From DASXRU01 sp039933315 (GTDB lineage Bacteria; Acidobacteriota; Blastocatellia; Pyrinomonadales; Pyrinomonadaceae): DNA of 15,344 bases. The translations under genes were made by a program, and so were the position numbers. Below, in pieces: positions 1 through 6,564 of this stretch. The notes beneath the pieces are model-generated. The model saw only the letters and a program-made list of their open reading frames with translations. It had not been told where the DNA came from and made no database searches. The stretch covers positions 1-15,344 of the forward strand of contig JBDTOI010000096.1 of the NCBI GenBank assembly GCA_039933315.1. Direction: 5' to 3'. How positions within the stretch are numbered: the stretch's first letter is position 1; each line of letters opens with the position of its first letter.

Positions 1-11
1 TCCAACGTGTA

Positions 12-67
12 CCCAGGGTAGCCGAAGCGGCAACCCTGGGCTGGAGGGCAGAACCCTGTTGGGGTTC
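12..67. repeat. Palindromic repeat units at the left window edge
   Basis: Positions 12-40 form an imperfect palindrome with arms cccagggt and accctggg. Positions 51-67 form a second small hairpin (gaaccc / ggggttc). The same order of units (CCCAGGG palindrome, ctggagggca, then an AACCC/GGGTT hairpin) recurs at 5118-5174, so this is probably the right half of a nested cluster whose left half lies outside the window. The rest of the gap to 210 contains no gene or RNA that I can support. Confidence 0.75.
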
Positions 68-210
68 CCGGCTGAAATACCACCACGCAGATCAACAACT
101 TACGAGTCGGTTTCCTAAGAAAGCGCCAAGAGGAAAATCAGAAGACGCAAAGCGTTGAATCTTTGCCGCCGCTGCTTTCTCAGACGCGCAAACTAACAGT
201 GTGCGTTACG

Positions 211-1530
211 TCAAACCAGTTCGCCGGCCGGCGGATCGGGAGCGCGCAGCGCAAACTTTTCAGTCCAGCGAACCCGCCCGGTAGCCTGCATCACCACGAA
301 CAGCGTAACGATCGATCCGATGGTGATCGCGAGGCCAGTGAATCCCTGCAGGAAGAAAGCGTACGAGAACATCACCAGGTAAACAAACTGGGCCAGGGCC
401 GCTTCTCTGGTCGCAAACCGCAGCCCGACGACCAATCGCAGGTAGCTAATTACTAAAAAAACCGAAACGATGGATGCCAGCGCAAAAGCCAGATGTATCG
501 AGACGTGATCCACCAGGTAGGCCATCAACAAATGGAACGAGAAAAATGCCGCGGCCAGGAAAAAGTAGTTCATCGGATGCAGGTCGATGCCGCGCTTGGT
601 GGTAATGATCAGCATCAGAAAGAAAAAGAAAAACAGTGACACTGGCGCAAAAAAGCTGATGCGGCCGGCCAGCGGTCCCGGCTGTAGCTTCTCCGGCATT
701 ACCATCGCAATCTGGTAACCCGACATGAGGTTCTTGTAAGACCACCTCAGGTCCCAGCCACCATCTATCTCGTGCTTTTCCGAGGGTGACACCGTGTTGT
801 CGGGAAAGTCGATATCTTTGAAGTTGGTCTTCATGTTTAGTGAAAAGTCTCGCACCTGGGAGACATCGCCGCTACCAAAGCTATAGCGCCAGTCGTTGAG
901 CCCCTGTGATCGATAAGCGACCTTCAGAGTAGCCAGGCTGCCCGGCGCCACTCGCACCACCCCACTGGCCGAGTTTTTCTCGTTGGTGGTAGTTACCGGC
1001 GTGCCGTCAACGGCAAAGACCAGATCATCATAGATAGCCTGGGCCGCGGGGAAATTGAAGGTAAAGACCACCTGCTGTTCTTTGTCGCTGGTATTACGGA
1101 AACCGTAAAGGCCGGCGAAGCCAACTTTGTACGTGTTATACCAGAGCAGCCCTTTCTGCCGGTGCTCCAGGTCCAGAGCCACATCGATGTGGCTGCTTTC
1201 CAACGGCAGCGGCACCGCTATCGCCTGATCAACTGTGCGAATTATTTTTATCCCGTTTTCGGTGGTCTCTTGCGTCTTCGGCACGTGCTGGGTAAAGGCA
1301 GCGGCGGGCGGCGCCTGATTCTGCGAAGAGCCCCAGAGTGAAGCGACCTTATCCTGCGACACCGAATCAGAGTCGTAGGTGCGCGTAAAGATCGTGCCTC
1401 CCAGGATGGCCCAGGCCACTGAGGTACAGATGAAGATAAAAACGATGGCGATGATTCGCTTGGTCATGGATATACCCGGTATCTTTGCCACTTCAGTTTC
1501 TGAGTGGAACGGGCGGCGTGATTCAAACAT
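211..1530 (-). CDS. creD: CreD-like inner-membrane protein
   Basis: This is a 439-residue protein close in size to E. coli CreD (about 450). It has one membrane segment near the N-terminus (about residues 25-46), a large extracytoplasmic domain (about 47-288), and five closely spaced C-terminal helices (about 290-312, 322-342, 346-370, 378-398, 402-424). This is the CreD plan. The block around LHPMNYFFLAAAFFSFHLLM matches the family's conserved start of the helix bundle. The first bundle helix carries six consecutive Phe. The ATG at 1530 is favoured over Met22 because AAGGAGGA lies 4 bases upstream. CreD is an inner-membrane protein of the CreBC regulon linked to envelope integrity, but its biochemical activity is unknown. 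No creB/creC-like genes lie beside it here, so its regulation is not evident. It appears to be a single-gene transcript between repeat clusters. Confidence 0.8.
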   Translation of the reverse strand: MFESRRPFHSETEVAKIPGISMTKRIIAIVFIFICTSVAWAILGGTIFTRTYDSDSVSQDKVASLWGSSQNQAPPAAAFTQHVPKTQETTENGIKIIRTVDQAIAVPLPLESSHIDVALDLEHRQKGLLWYNTYKVGFAGLYGFRNTSDKEQQVVFTFNFPAAQAIYDDLVFAVDGTPVTTTNEKNSASGVVRVAPGSLATLKVAYRSQGLNDWRYSFGSGDVSQVRDFSLNMKTNFKDIDFPDNTVSPSEKHEIDGGWDLRWSYKNLMSGYQIAMVMPEKLQPGPLAGRISFFAPVSLFFFFFLMLIITTKRGIDLHPMNYFFLAAAFFSFHLLMAYLVDHVSIHLAFALASIVSVFLVISYLRLVVGLRFATREAALAQFVYLVMFSYAFFLQGFTGLAITIGSIVTLFVVMQATGRVRWTEKFALRAPDPPAGELV

Positions 1531-1534
1531 TATG

Positions 1535-1542
1535 TCCTCCTT
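1535..1542 (-). promoter_or_regulatory. Strong Shine-Dalgarno for the CreD-like gene
   Basis: On the minus strand the sequence AAGGAGGA ends 4 bases before the ATG at 1530. It is almost fully complementary to the 16S rRNA tail and fixes the start of the CreD-like gene upstream of Met22. Confidence 0.8.
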
Positions 1543-1663
1543 GAGTTGTTACTTTGATTCTCAACGGCCGCTGACTTTTCAGTAACGTGGCTAGCCACAG
1601 ATGTCATGTGTAGCGAGCAACGGCATCTGGCGAAATCGATCTAACCATTTGGCATCATTCCTC

Positions 1664-1860
1664 TTCGACGCGTAGCGTCGGCATGAATTTAGCCCGGCCT
1701 TTCAAGGCCGGGCGGGCGCGGGCATTCGATCCAATCGTCGTCGCGTAGCGACGATTGAATTGATCGCACTCTCAGGCGTCACTACGCGACGAGAAATCCG
1801 GTTGACTCTTTCCCGGCCTTGAAAGGCCGGGCTAAATTCATATCGACGCTACGCGTCGAA
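1664..1860. repeat. Nested inverted-repeat cluster with 49-bp arms
   Basis: The left arm (1664-1712) and right arm (1812-1860) are inverted copies matching at 47 of 49 positions. The only differences are two bases at 1681-1682 against 1842-1843. Each arm is itself two hairpins: cgacgc-gta-gcgtcg, and a CCCGGCC stem closed by TTTCAA. The 99-bp interior holds a further inverted pair, 1738-1748 and 1782-1792 (tcgtcgcgtag and its complement). The order is therefore A B C ... C' B' A'. The remainder of the gap 1531-1922 shows no gene. Confidence 0.9.
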
Positions 1861-1922
1861 GCAGTTGATCGCGTCTGCTCCGGTTCGCATGTGGACTCAG
1901 ATATCGAGTCTGGGGCCACGAA

Positions 1923-3068
1923 TCAGAAAGCCAGTTCCGCGTCCAGCGTTCCTTCCATATCCGGGAACGATCCCCGCCCGAAAAATACGTGCCAGGCAAA
2001 AGAGTTCAGCACAGGCAGACGCATCGCCGCGCAGCCCAACTCGATTAGAAACGGTTGTCGCACGGTCGCTGCCATGCGGCGCATCCAGATGCGCGAGACA
2101 AAACGCGCCCGAAACAAATTTCCTGAGTAAGCCGCCAGCGCGCCGGCATCGCCATGCTCCAGGTATTCCGCTATGACTTTTGCCGCCAGAGTCGAAAGGC
2201 GCATGCACGGATCTAGACCTCCTGCCGTCAATGGTGAGACTGCCCCCGCCGCATCCCCGATTAGCAGTCCCTGTTCATTGGCAATACGACGTAAAACTCC
2301 ACCCACCGGAATGCGACCTCCCCGGCGTTCGAGTACCCGGGCCCGTCGCAAATCCACTATGCTATCCAGGCTGTTACGAAAAGTCTGCAACGCGGGCAGC
2401 GGATCAAATCGCGATGGGTACCCCGCCACGCCGATGTGGACCTCTTCACCATCGTGCACGACCCAGGCCAGGTAGCCCGGAGCGATACGCGGATCGAGAA
2501 AACAATGAAGCCGCGGCGGCCCTGCGAGCGGCACACTCGTTAGCACTTCCTCGACGCCCACAATCCATTCCTGGTTCGTGTCCAACCCGAGTCCTTTCCC
2601 GACCCGCGAACTGGCTCCATCAGCTCCGACCAGGTAACGGGTCTTGACCCGTTGGAGAGGACCGTCCCCATCCAGTTGCACGATTAGTTGATTCTTTGCT
2701 AACGAGTGGCCGCCATACTTTGTACCCGGCAGCCAACGCACTCCCGCGCCCTGACACTTCTCGAGATATGACTGGTACAACAAACCCATTCGTCCGACGC
2801 GAAATTCATCATGCGGGCTGGACAGGTTCATGGGTCGACGCGCCGGTGAATACAACGTTACGTCCCGCACGGCCGGGCCCAGACAATTCTCCGGAAAGTA
2901 GAAGTCTTCCAGGGTGCGACGGACAAATATTCCGGTGGTGTGAATGGAGTGGTGCAGCGAGTCCTTACGATCCACCAGCAGGACGCGCAGGCCCCGGTGC
3001 CCCAGTAAGCGGGCGCACTGCAAACCCGCCAGGCCGGCTCCGATTACAACTACATCAAATTGTTCCAT
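1923..3068 (-). CDS. FAD-dependent oxidoreductase, geranylgeranyl reductase-like
   Basis: This 381-residue protein starts with a dinucleotide-binding Rossmann motif (GAGLAG, residues 10-15) that binds the ADP part of FAD. It has a central GADGASS motif (148-154) and a second FAD motif GDAAG at 271-275, followed by SPLTAGGLDP, as in the geranylgeranyl reductase / aromatic hydroxylase-like flavoprotein superfamily. Members saturate isoprenoid chains of lipids, quinones or chlorophyll, or act as uncharacterised reductases (for example CbrA-type proteins). The true substrate cannot be read from sequence. It is the last gene of the unit running from 4835. The preceding gene stops only 15 bp before its ATG, and no clear Shine-Dalgarno is visible, so translational coupling is likely. 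An isoprenoid-lipid or quinone role would fit the membrane proteins upstream, but that is inference. Confidence 0.8.
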   Translation of the reverse strand: MEQFDVVVIGAGLAGLQCARLLGHRGLRVLLVDRKDSLHHSIHTTGIFVRRTLEDFYFPENCLGPAVRDVTLYSPARRPMNLSSPHDEFRVGRMGLLYQSYLEKCQGAGVRWLPGTKYGGHSLAKNQLIVQLDGDGPLQRVKTRYLVGADGASSRVGKGLGLDTNQEWIVGVEEVLTSVPLAGPPRLHCFLDPRIAPGYLAWVVHDGEEVHIGVAGYPSRFDPLPALQTFRNSLDSIVDLRRARVLERRGGRIPVGGVLRRIANEQGLLIGDAAGAVSPLTAGGLDPCMRLSTLAAKVIAEYLEHGDAGALAAYSGNLFRARFVSRIWMRRMAATVRQPFLIELGCAAMRLPVLNSFAWHVFFGRGSFPDMEGTLDAELAF

Positions 3069-3083
3069 GGAATTGAATTCAGT

Positions 3084-3770
3084 TCAGAGTTGAAATCGCG
3101 TCGTCTTATGCCAGGGACTGTTTTCATGGCCGATGATGAAACGGGTCTCCCATTCACCCTCGTTTACCAGGAGCGTGGGATTCTTAGCATCGGCCGGGAG
3201 ATCAAAGGCGAGCGTAGTCACATAACTTTCACCCGGTCGCAGCGCCGTGTTGACGGGCGTTCCCGCCAAACCGGATTGCGCCAGAGCTCTTTGCCCCGCC
3301 TCCGAAGGACTGTAACGCCGGCCCTGACCGTCAATCACAGTCACGACGCGGCTGTTCGGTGTCAGCTGCCCGTTTCCTCTCTGTGAGCCGATAGTCTTTT
3401 CGTCGAAACGCGACTTGAGTGTCACCGTGGTGAACATGCCCGCGGCGCTGGCTTGGGCGGGCGGATTGCCCAATGTTTTTGACTGCCTGACATCGGCAAT
3501 TGAGTAAGCGAGATGACAGTCGATCTCGCAGAAGTGTTTCTCCTGACCGCGGGCGAGCACGCGCTCCTTACTGGAAAAGGCAAAAAGAAGAACGAGGCCG
3601 ACATAGAAAGCCGCGATTACGATAACAGCCAGCAAGGCCAGGCGGGCCCAGTTGAACCTTCGCGCCACCAGGGAGTAGATGAGAAAGACGCCCACTAACA
3701 GGATGACAAAACCCGTTCCCAGAAACGCCAGCACGCCCAGTGGGGCTGAGAAGTTAACATTCGTATCCAA
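3084..3770 (-). CDS. Two-helix membrane protein with exported DUF4352-like domain
   Basis: I do not recognise a characterised family. The 228-residue protein has two membrane helices (about 11-35 and 43-65) joined by a basic loop (ARRFNWAR). By the positive-inside rule the C-terminal domain (66-228) lies outside the cytoplasm. That domain looks beta-rich and ends with a TLAFDLPADAKNPTLLV stretch typical of DUF4352-like immunoglobulin folds; this assignment is tentative. Cys81, Cys85 and His86 (FCEIDCHLAY) form a CxxxCH that could be a disulfide, a metal site or a variant heme-c motif. The start is a TTG at 3770, supported by GGAG at 3778-3781, 7 bases upstream. It sits 68 bp after the regulator gene and 15 bp before the FAD oxidoreductase gene, so it probably shares their transcript. 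Confidence 0.75.
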   Translation of the reverse strand: MDTNVNFSAPLGVLAFLGTGFVILLVGVFLIYSLVARRFNWARLALLAVIVIAAFYVGLVLLFAFSSKERVLARGQEKHFCEIDCHLAYSIADVRQSKTLGNPPAQASAAGMFTTVTLKSRFDEKTIGSQRGNGQLTPNSRVVTVIDGQGRRYSPSEAGQRALAQSGLAGTPVNTALRPGESYVTTLAFDLPADAKNPTLLVNEGEWETRFIIGHENSPWHKTTRFQL

Positions 3771-3821
3771 TGCGTTTCTCCGTAGCGAAGCAAAGCGCTC
3801 TGCCAGGCAAAGTCGAAAGAC

Positions 3822-3852
3822 AAAAAAAGGGGGCGCGTCTAACTGCGACGCG
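3822..3852 (-). terminator. Possible weak terminator after the regulator gene
   Basis: On the minus strand a 6-bp stem (CGCGTC / GACGCG, loop of 7 containing the TAG stop) is followed by five C and then seven T. The T tract is separated from the stem by the C run, which is not canonical. It may cause partial termination between the regulator and the downstream membrane-protein gene, or nothing. Confidence 0.3.
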
Positions 3853-4228
3853 TCTGATGAATCAGGGCCTCCATGTGGCCGATGTAATTTTCCAGCGCCC
3901 GCCGGCCCGATGCCGACAACTTGTATTCAGTCTTAGGCAGCCGGCCTGCAAACGATTTCTCGCAAATAATGTAGCCGGCCTCCTCGAGTTTGCGAGCGTG
4001 CACGCTGAGGTTGCCGTCAGTCGTATGCAGCAGTTGCTTCAGGTCGTTGAATGTCAGGGATGGATTCCCTGCCAGCGCGCTGATGATTCCCAGGCGCAAA
4101 CGCTCATGTATCAGCCGCTCCAGCGACGGCGCCGGGTGACTTGTCTTGCTGGCGTGTGTCTCGCGCAACTTGCTTGCTGTGGTGCCGGCCTTTCGTTGAG
4201 TTGTTTGTTTTAAAGCTGACTTAGCCAC
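3839..4228 (-). CDS. Winged-helix transcriptional regulator
   Basis: This 129-residue protein has a basic N-terminal tail (about 1-35) and a winged helix (about 37-125). The span LRLGIISALAGNPSLTFNDL through TDGNLSVHARKLEEAGYI matches the HTH_34/MarR-like single-domain regulators, with the recognition helix at about NLSVHARKLEEAG and a wing around KSFAGRLPKTEYKLS. I chose the GTG at 4228 over upstream in-frame codons because AAGGAGG (4233-4239) lies 4 bases before it, and because an upstream start would overlap the previous gene by nearly 100 bp. It overlaps the stop of the upstream membrane-protein gene by 8 bp, so the two are probably coupled in translation. Small regulators of this type are often encoded with a membrane protein they co-vary with. 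It likely autoregulates the promoter at 4842-4871; this is inference. No ligand-binding domain is visible. Confidence 0.85.
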   Translation of the reverse strand: MAKSALKQTTQRKAGTTASKLRETHASKTSHPAPSLERLIHERLRLGIISALAGNPSLTFNDLKQLLHTTDGNLSVHARKLEEAGYIICEKSFAGRLPKTEYKLSASGRRALENYIGHMEALIHQTRRS

Positions 4229-4835
4229 CGTGCCTCCTTGCGATAATGGCTCCAAAGACGATATGCAATCCGCCGAAGCCCGCCGCCATAAAGATGTTCC
4301 CCCACCCCACGGGGGCAAAAAGTGCGACCGCCCCCAGCAACATGAAGCAGAGACCCATTACCGGAACTACTTTGACCGAGAACATGCCGCCAGTAACCAC
4401 GCCGGTACCGTAAAGCAGCAACCATACGCCGGGAATGAGTCCCGTCAAGCCCGCGCGATAAAGGGCCACGGTCAGCAATGCGCCCACGAAAACTGGCGGG
4501 GTCAGGCTGAAAGCGACCTTGCGACCGGGACCCGAAAGCAAAGGCACTTGTAGGGCGCGCGCCTTTCGATCCATGGTCCAGCCGGCAATAAGAACCGAAA
4601 TAGCTGCCTCAGCCAGCCAGATATACAACCAGGCCGTGGCGGTGGTTTGGCGCCACGCGAGATACGCTGCTATCAGCGCGGTCGATCCGATCACCACCTG
4701 CCCCCAGCCGGGCACCGCCGTGAAATAAGCTGATCGCTCCATGGTCTCGCGTATGTAACGCAAGTTATCCATGGCCCTTTCGTGCAACGCCGGCGGCTCT
4801 TCCTGGGGTGTTCTAATCAAGCGAATGGAAGTCAC
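4221..4835 (-). CDS. Six-helix membrane protein paired with the regulator
   Basis: This 204-residue protein of unknown function has a polar N-terminus (1-40, including ALHERAMDNLRYIRETMERS) and then about six membrane helices (roughly 45-61, 68-88, 106-128, 132-156, 157-177, 180-200). No catalytic motif or transporter signature is visible. The GTG start at 4835 has no Shine-Dalgarno. It lies 6 bases from a -10 box, consistent with a leaderless mRNA starting at or next to the GTG. Met22 would be an alternative start but lacks a good ribosome binding site and would discard a stretch that reads as coding. Its 3' end carries the Shine-Dalgarno and GTG of the regulator. The pairing suggests that membrane protein and regulator act in one response, but the signal is unknown. 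Confidence 0.8.
   Translation of the reverse strand: MTSIRLIRTPQEEPPALHERAMDNLRYIRETMERSAYFTAVPGWGQVVIGSTALIAAYLAWRQTTATAWLYIWLAEAAISVLIAGWTMDRKARALQVPLLSGPGRKVAFSLTPPVFVGALLTVALYRAGLTGLIPGVWLLLYGTGVVTGGMFSVKVVPVMGLCFMLLGAVALFAPVGWGNIFMAAGFGGLHIVFGAIIARRHGG
4233..4239 (-). promoter_or_regulatory. Shine-Dalgarno inside the membrane-protein gene for the regulator
   Basis: AAGGAGG on the minus strand lies within the last codons of the six-helix membrane protein (encoding part of ARRHGG) and 4 bases before the GTG at 4228. It decides the start of the winged-helix regulator and points to coupled translation. Confidence 0.75.
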
Positions 4836-4841
4836 AAACCC

Positions 4842-4871
4842 ATCATAGGGACAGTGTCACTGCCGTGTCAA
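4842..4871 (-). promoter_or_regulatory. Sigma-70-type promoter of a leaderless transcript, with internal operator-like palindrome
   Basis: On the minus strand a perfect TTGACA (4866-4871) is followed after 18 bases by TATGAT (4842-4847, five of six to consensus). Only 6 bases separate the -10 box from the GTG at 4835, so the expected start of transcription is at the GTG itself. The spacer contains the 11-base palindrome CAGTGACACTG (4852-4862). The TGACAC of the -35 region is repeated 11 bases later inside it, about one helical turn. A repressor bound here would block RNA polymerase, and the winged-helix protein encoded second in the transcript is the obvious candidate. Confidence 0.7.
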
Positions 4872-4937
4872 GTACTTTGCCGTCCAAAGCCGGTAAGAAT
4901 TCTTAGGGCCGCGCAGCCTGGCGCCTACCGCGAAGCG

Positions 4938-5174
4938 GTTGTGTCCTCCAGCCCAGGGTTGCCGCTTCGGCTACCCTGGGAAACGATCAGCACAAACGTT
5001 TCCAACCCTGAAGGCGTTGTGCCGTTTTCACAGCACGCCCTTGCAACGTTCACATCGTTACGACATTGGGAAATGACACAACCCCTTTGGGGTTGGAAAA
5101 GCTTGCATTCATCGTTTCCCAGGGTAGCCGGGGCGGCAACCCTGGGCTGGAGGGCACAACCCCCTCGGGGTTGG
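4938..5174. repeat. Nested inverted-repeat cluster with 50-bp arms
   Basis: The left arm (4938-4987) and right arm (5111-5160) are imperfect inverted copies. Each contains the CCCAGGG...CCCTGGG palindrome (4952-4980 and 5118-5146) flanked by CTGGAGGGCACAAC or its complement. An inner inverted pair at 4998-5021 and 5077-5100 carries CCAACCC and GGGTTGG stems. An additional small hairpin (aacccc / ggggtt) follows at 5158-5172. The units match those at 12-67 and 13428-13591. No gene is visible in the gap 4836-5223. Confidence 0.85.
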
Positions 5175-5223
5175 TAGCTTCGCCGATTTCCTTTCGGACT
5201 AACAGAGCTTCGTGAAGTCACCC

Positions 5224-6300
5224 TCACCGACTCTTGCGTTGTTCGCGTTCGAGCAATTTACCTTTGCGTTCTGTGCCCCAGCGATAGCCAGTCAGCTTGT
5301 TGTCCTTGCCGATGACACGGTGGCAGGGGATCACCAGCGCGACTCGATTGCTGGCGCAAGCGCGGGCCACCGCGCGCACGGCAGTGGGCCGACCGATGCG
5401 CGTCGCAATATCGCTGTAGGAACTCGTGCTGCCGTAGGGAATCTCTTTCAGCGCCTGCCACACCAGCCACTGAAATGCCGTGGCCTGTAGATCGAGTGGT
5501 AAATCAAGATGAGGCCGGCGCCCCTCCAGGTGTTCGAGGATCGCGCTCACGGTCTTCTTCAACACGTAGTCGTCACGCTGAATAGTTGCGGCTGAATACT
5601 CCGCTCTCAGAGCACCTTCCAGTTCACTATCAGATTCGCCCAGCGTCACTGAACAAATGCCTTTCGAAGTAGTCGCCACCAGCAGCCGCCCCAGCGGAGA
5701 ATCGACTACCGTGTAACTGATACTCATGCCGCGTCCGCCTTTGCGGTAGGTCGCCGGGGTCATCCCCATGCGCGACGAAGCTTTCTCATAAAGGCCGCGA
5801 CTGGATCCATAACCGGCGTCGTACAGCGCACTGGTAACCGACTCGCTGTTTTGGGCCCGGGCTTTGAACTGGCCCAACCGGCCGGCCTCGGCGTATTCGC
5901 GCGGCGTAATGCCCATCACTTTTTTGAAAGTTCGCTGCAGGTAATGCGGCCTCAGACCCGTCTGAGCACCCAGCGTCGTCAGTGTCAGAGGCTCTTCCAG
6001 TTGCGTATCGATGGCGCGACACACCTGGCTAATCACCTCCAGGGCCGGGTCGGCAATAGGAATGGTGCGCGGTTTACAGCGACGACAGGCGCGAAAACCG
6101 GAGCGCTCAGCGGCTTCGGGTAATAAGAAGAATTGCACCTGCTCGCGGCGGGGGCGGCGCGCAGGGCAGGATGGCCGGCAGTAAATTCCAGTTGAGCGGA
6201 CGGCGAACACAAAGCGTCCATCGTTCGAGTTATCGCGGGCCAGCACGGCGTTCCACATTTCCGAGGCCGGCGCTACAGCCTGATTCTGATTTGTCATCAT
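5224..6300 (-). CDS. ada: Ada-type DNA methyltransferase and transcriptional activator
   Basis: This is a complete three-part Ada of 358 residues. The N-terminal methylphosphotriester domain has zinc-binding Cys41, Cys45, Cys72 and Cys75 (GIYCRPSCPARRP and RACRRC); Cys41 corresponds to the methyl-accepting Cys38 of E. coli Ada. An AraC-type double helix-turn-helix covers about 90-190, with LTLTTLGAQTGLRPHYLQRT and SALYDAGYGSSRGLYEKA. The C-terminal O6-methylguanine methyltransferase has the PCHRVI active site (Cys326) and a YGSTSSYSDIA segment. Self-methylation repairs alkylated DNA irreversibly, and phosphotriester repair turns Ada into an activator of its regulon. I chose the ATG at 6300 because GAGG lies 6 bases upstream; an in-frame ATG at 6327 has no ribosome binding site, and the ATG at 6297 is also possible. 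It is flanked by repeat clusters and has no alkB or alkA neighbour here. The length and residues suggest a working protein. Confidence 0.93.
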   Translation of the reverse strand: MMTNQNQAVAPASEMWNAVLARDNSNDGRFVFAVRSTGIYCRPSCPARRPRREQVQFFLLPEAAERSGFRACRRCKPRTIPIADPALEVISQVCRAIDTQLEEPLTLTTLGAQTGLRPHYLQRTFKKVMGITPREYAEAGRLGQFKARAQNSESVTSALYDAGYGSSRGLYEKASSRMGMTPATYRKGGRGMSISYTVVDSPLGRLLVATTSKGICSVTLGESDSELEGALRAEYSAATIQRDDYVLKKTVSAILEHLEGRRPHLDLPLDLQATAFQWLVWQALKEIPYGSTSSYSDIATRIGRPTAVRAVARACASNRVALVIPCHRVIGKDNKLTGYRWGTERKGKLLEREQRKSR

Positions 6301-6306
6301 GTTTTT

Positions 6307-6345
6307 CCTCAACCTTTCGAGGGTCATGATAGAGATTGGTTGAGG
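6307..6345 (-). promoter_or_regulatory. Inverted repeat around the ada ribosome binding site
   Basis: The 8-bp arms CCTCAACC (6338-6345, read on minus) and GGTTGAGG (6307-6314) enclose 23 bases. The proximal arm contains the GAGG that serves as the ada Shine-Dalgarno. A -10-like TATCAT (6326-6331) lies inside the loop. Depending on where transcription starts, this could be an RNA hairpin hiding the ribosome binding site or a DNA operator around the -10 region. It could also be chance. Confidence 0.35.
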
Positions 6346-6407
6346 TGTGATCTATCCGAATCTTGCGTTCAAACCTGTGGCGTTCTTCATCTCTTTTCAT
6401 CTCATTC

Positions 6408-6551
6408 ACACCCGGTTTCAACCGGGTGATCAGCAGACTATCTGAGCTCCCAAACCGTTTCAACGGTTTACCCTATGTCGGGAAATCAGAAACCGTTGAA
6501 ACGGTTCACAGATCTTAAAGCAGACTAGATCACCCGGTTGAAACCGGGTGT
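6408..6551. repeat. Nested inverted-repeat cluster between ada and kgd
   Basis: The outer arms 6408-6431 and 6528-6551 are perfect 24-bp inverted copies, each itself a palindrome ACCCGG-TTTCAA-CCGGGT. The inner arms 6452-6469 and 6490-6506 are inverted copies of another palindrome, AAACCG-TTTCAA-CGGTTT. The stems of the two palindromes differ but both close on TTTCAA or its complement TTGAAA. The words agcagacta appear in both half-spacers in direct orientation (6432-6440 and 6518-6526). The right arm ends 13 bp from the kgd stop. There is no T tract, so it is not a standard terminator. Confidence 0.92.
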
Positions 6552-6564
6552 TAATGAGAAGGGT

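Noticed and set aside
147..166. Small hairpin gcaaag/ctttgc downstream of the CreD-like gene as a terminator
   Set aside because: The stem is only 6 bp and A/T-weak, with no clean T tract after it on the minus strand.
1819..2208. Short open frames overlapping the start of the 1664-1860 repeat flank and the 3' end of the FAD oxidoreductase
   Set aside because: They run antisense or out of frame to the oxidoreductase or through the palindromes, with low-complexity translations and no homology that I can recognise.
3839..4318. Extended 159-residue form of the winged-helix regulator
   Set aside because: It would overlap the membrane-protein gene by almost 100 bp and its extra residues are a frame-shifted reading of that gene; the GTG at 4228 has a strong Shine-Dalgarno.
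4938..5174. Repeat cluster as a CRISPR array
   Set aside because: The units are inverted, not direct, copies of unequal spacing, with no cas genes nearby.
6298..6327. Earlier ATG of ada at 6327
   Set aside because: There is no ribosome binding site before it, whereas GAGG precedes the ATG at 6300, and the four zinc Cys then fall close to E. coli Ada numbering.
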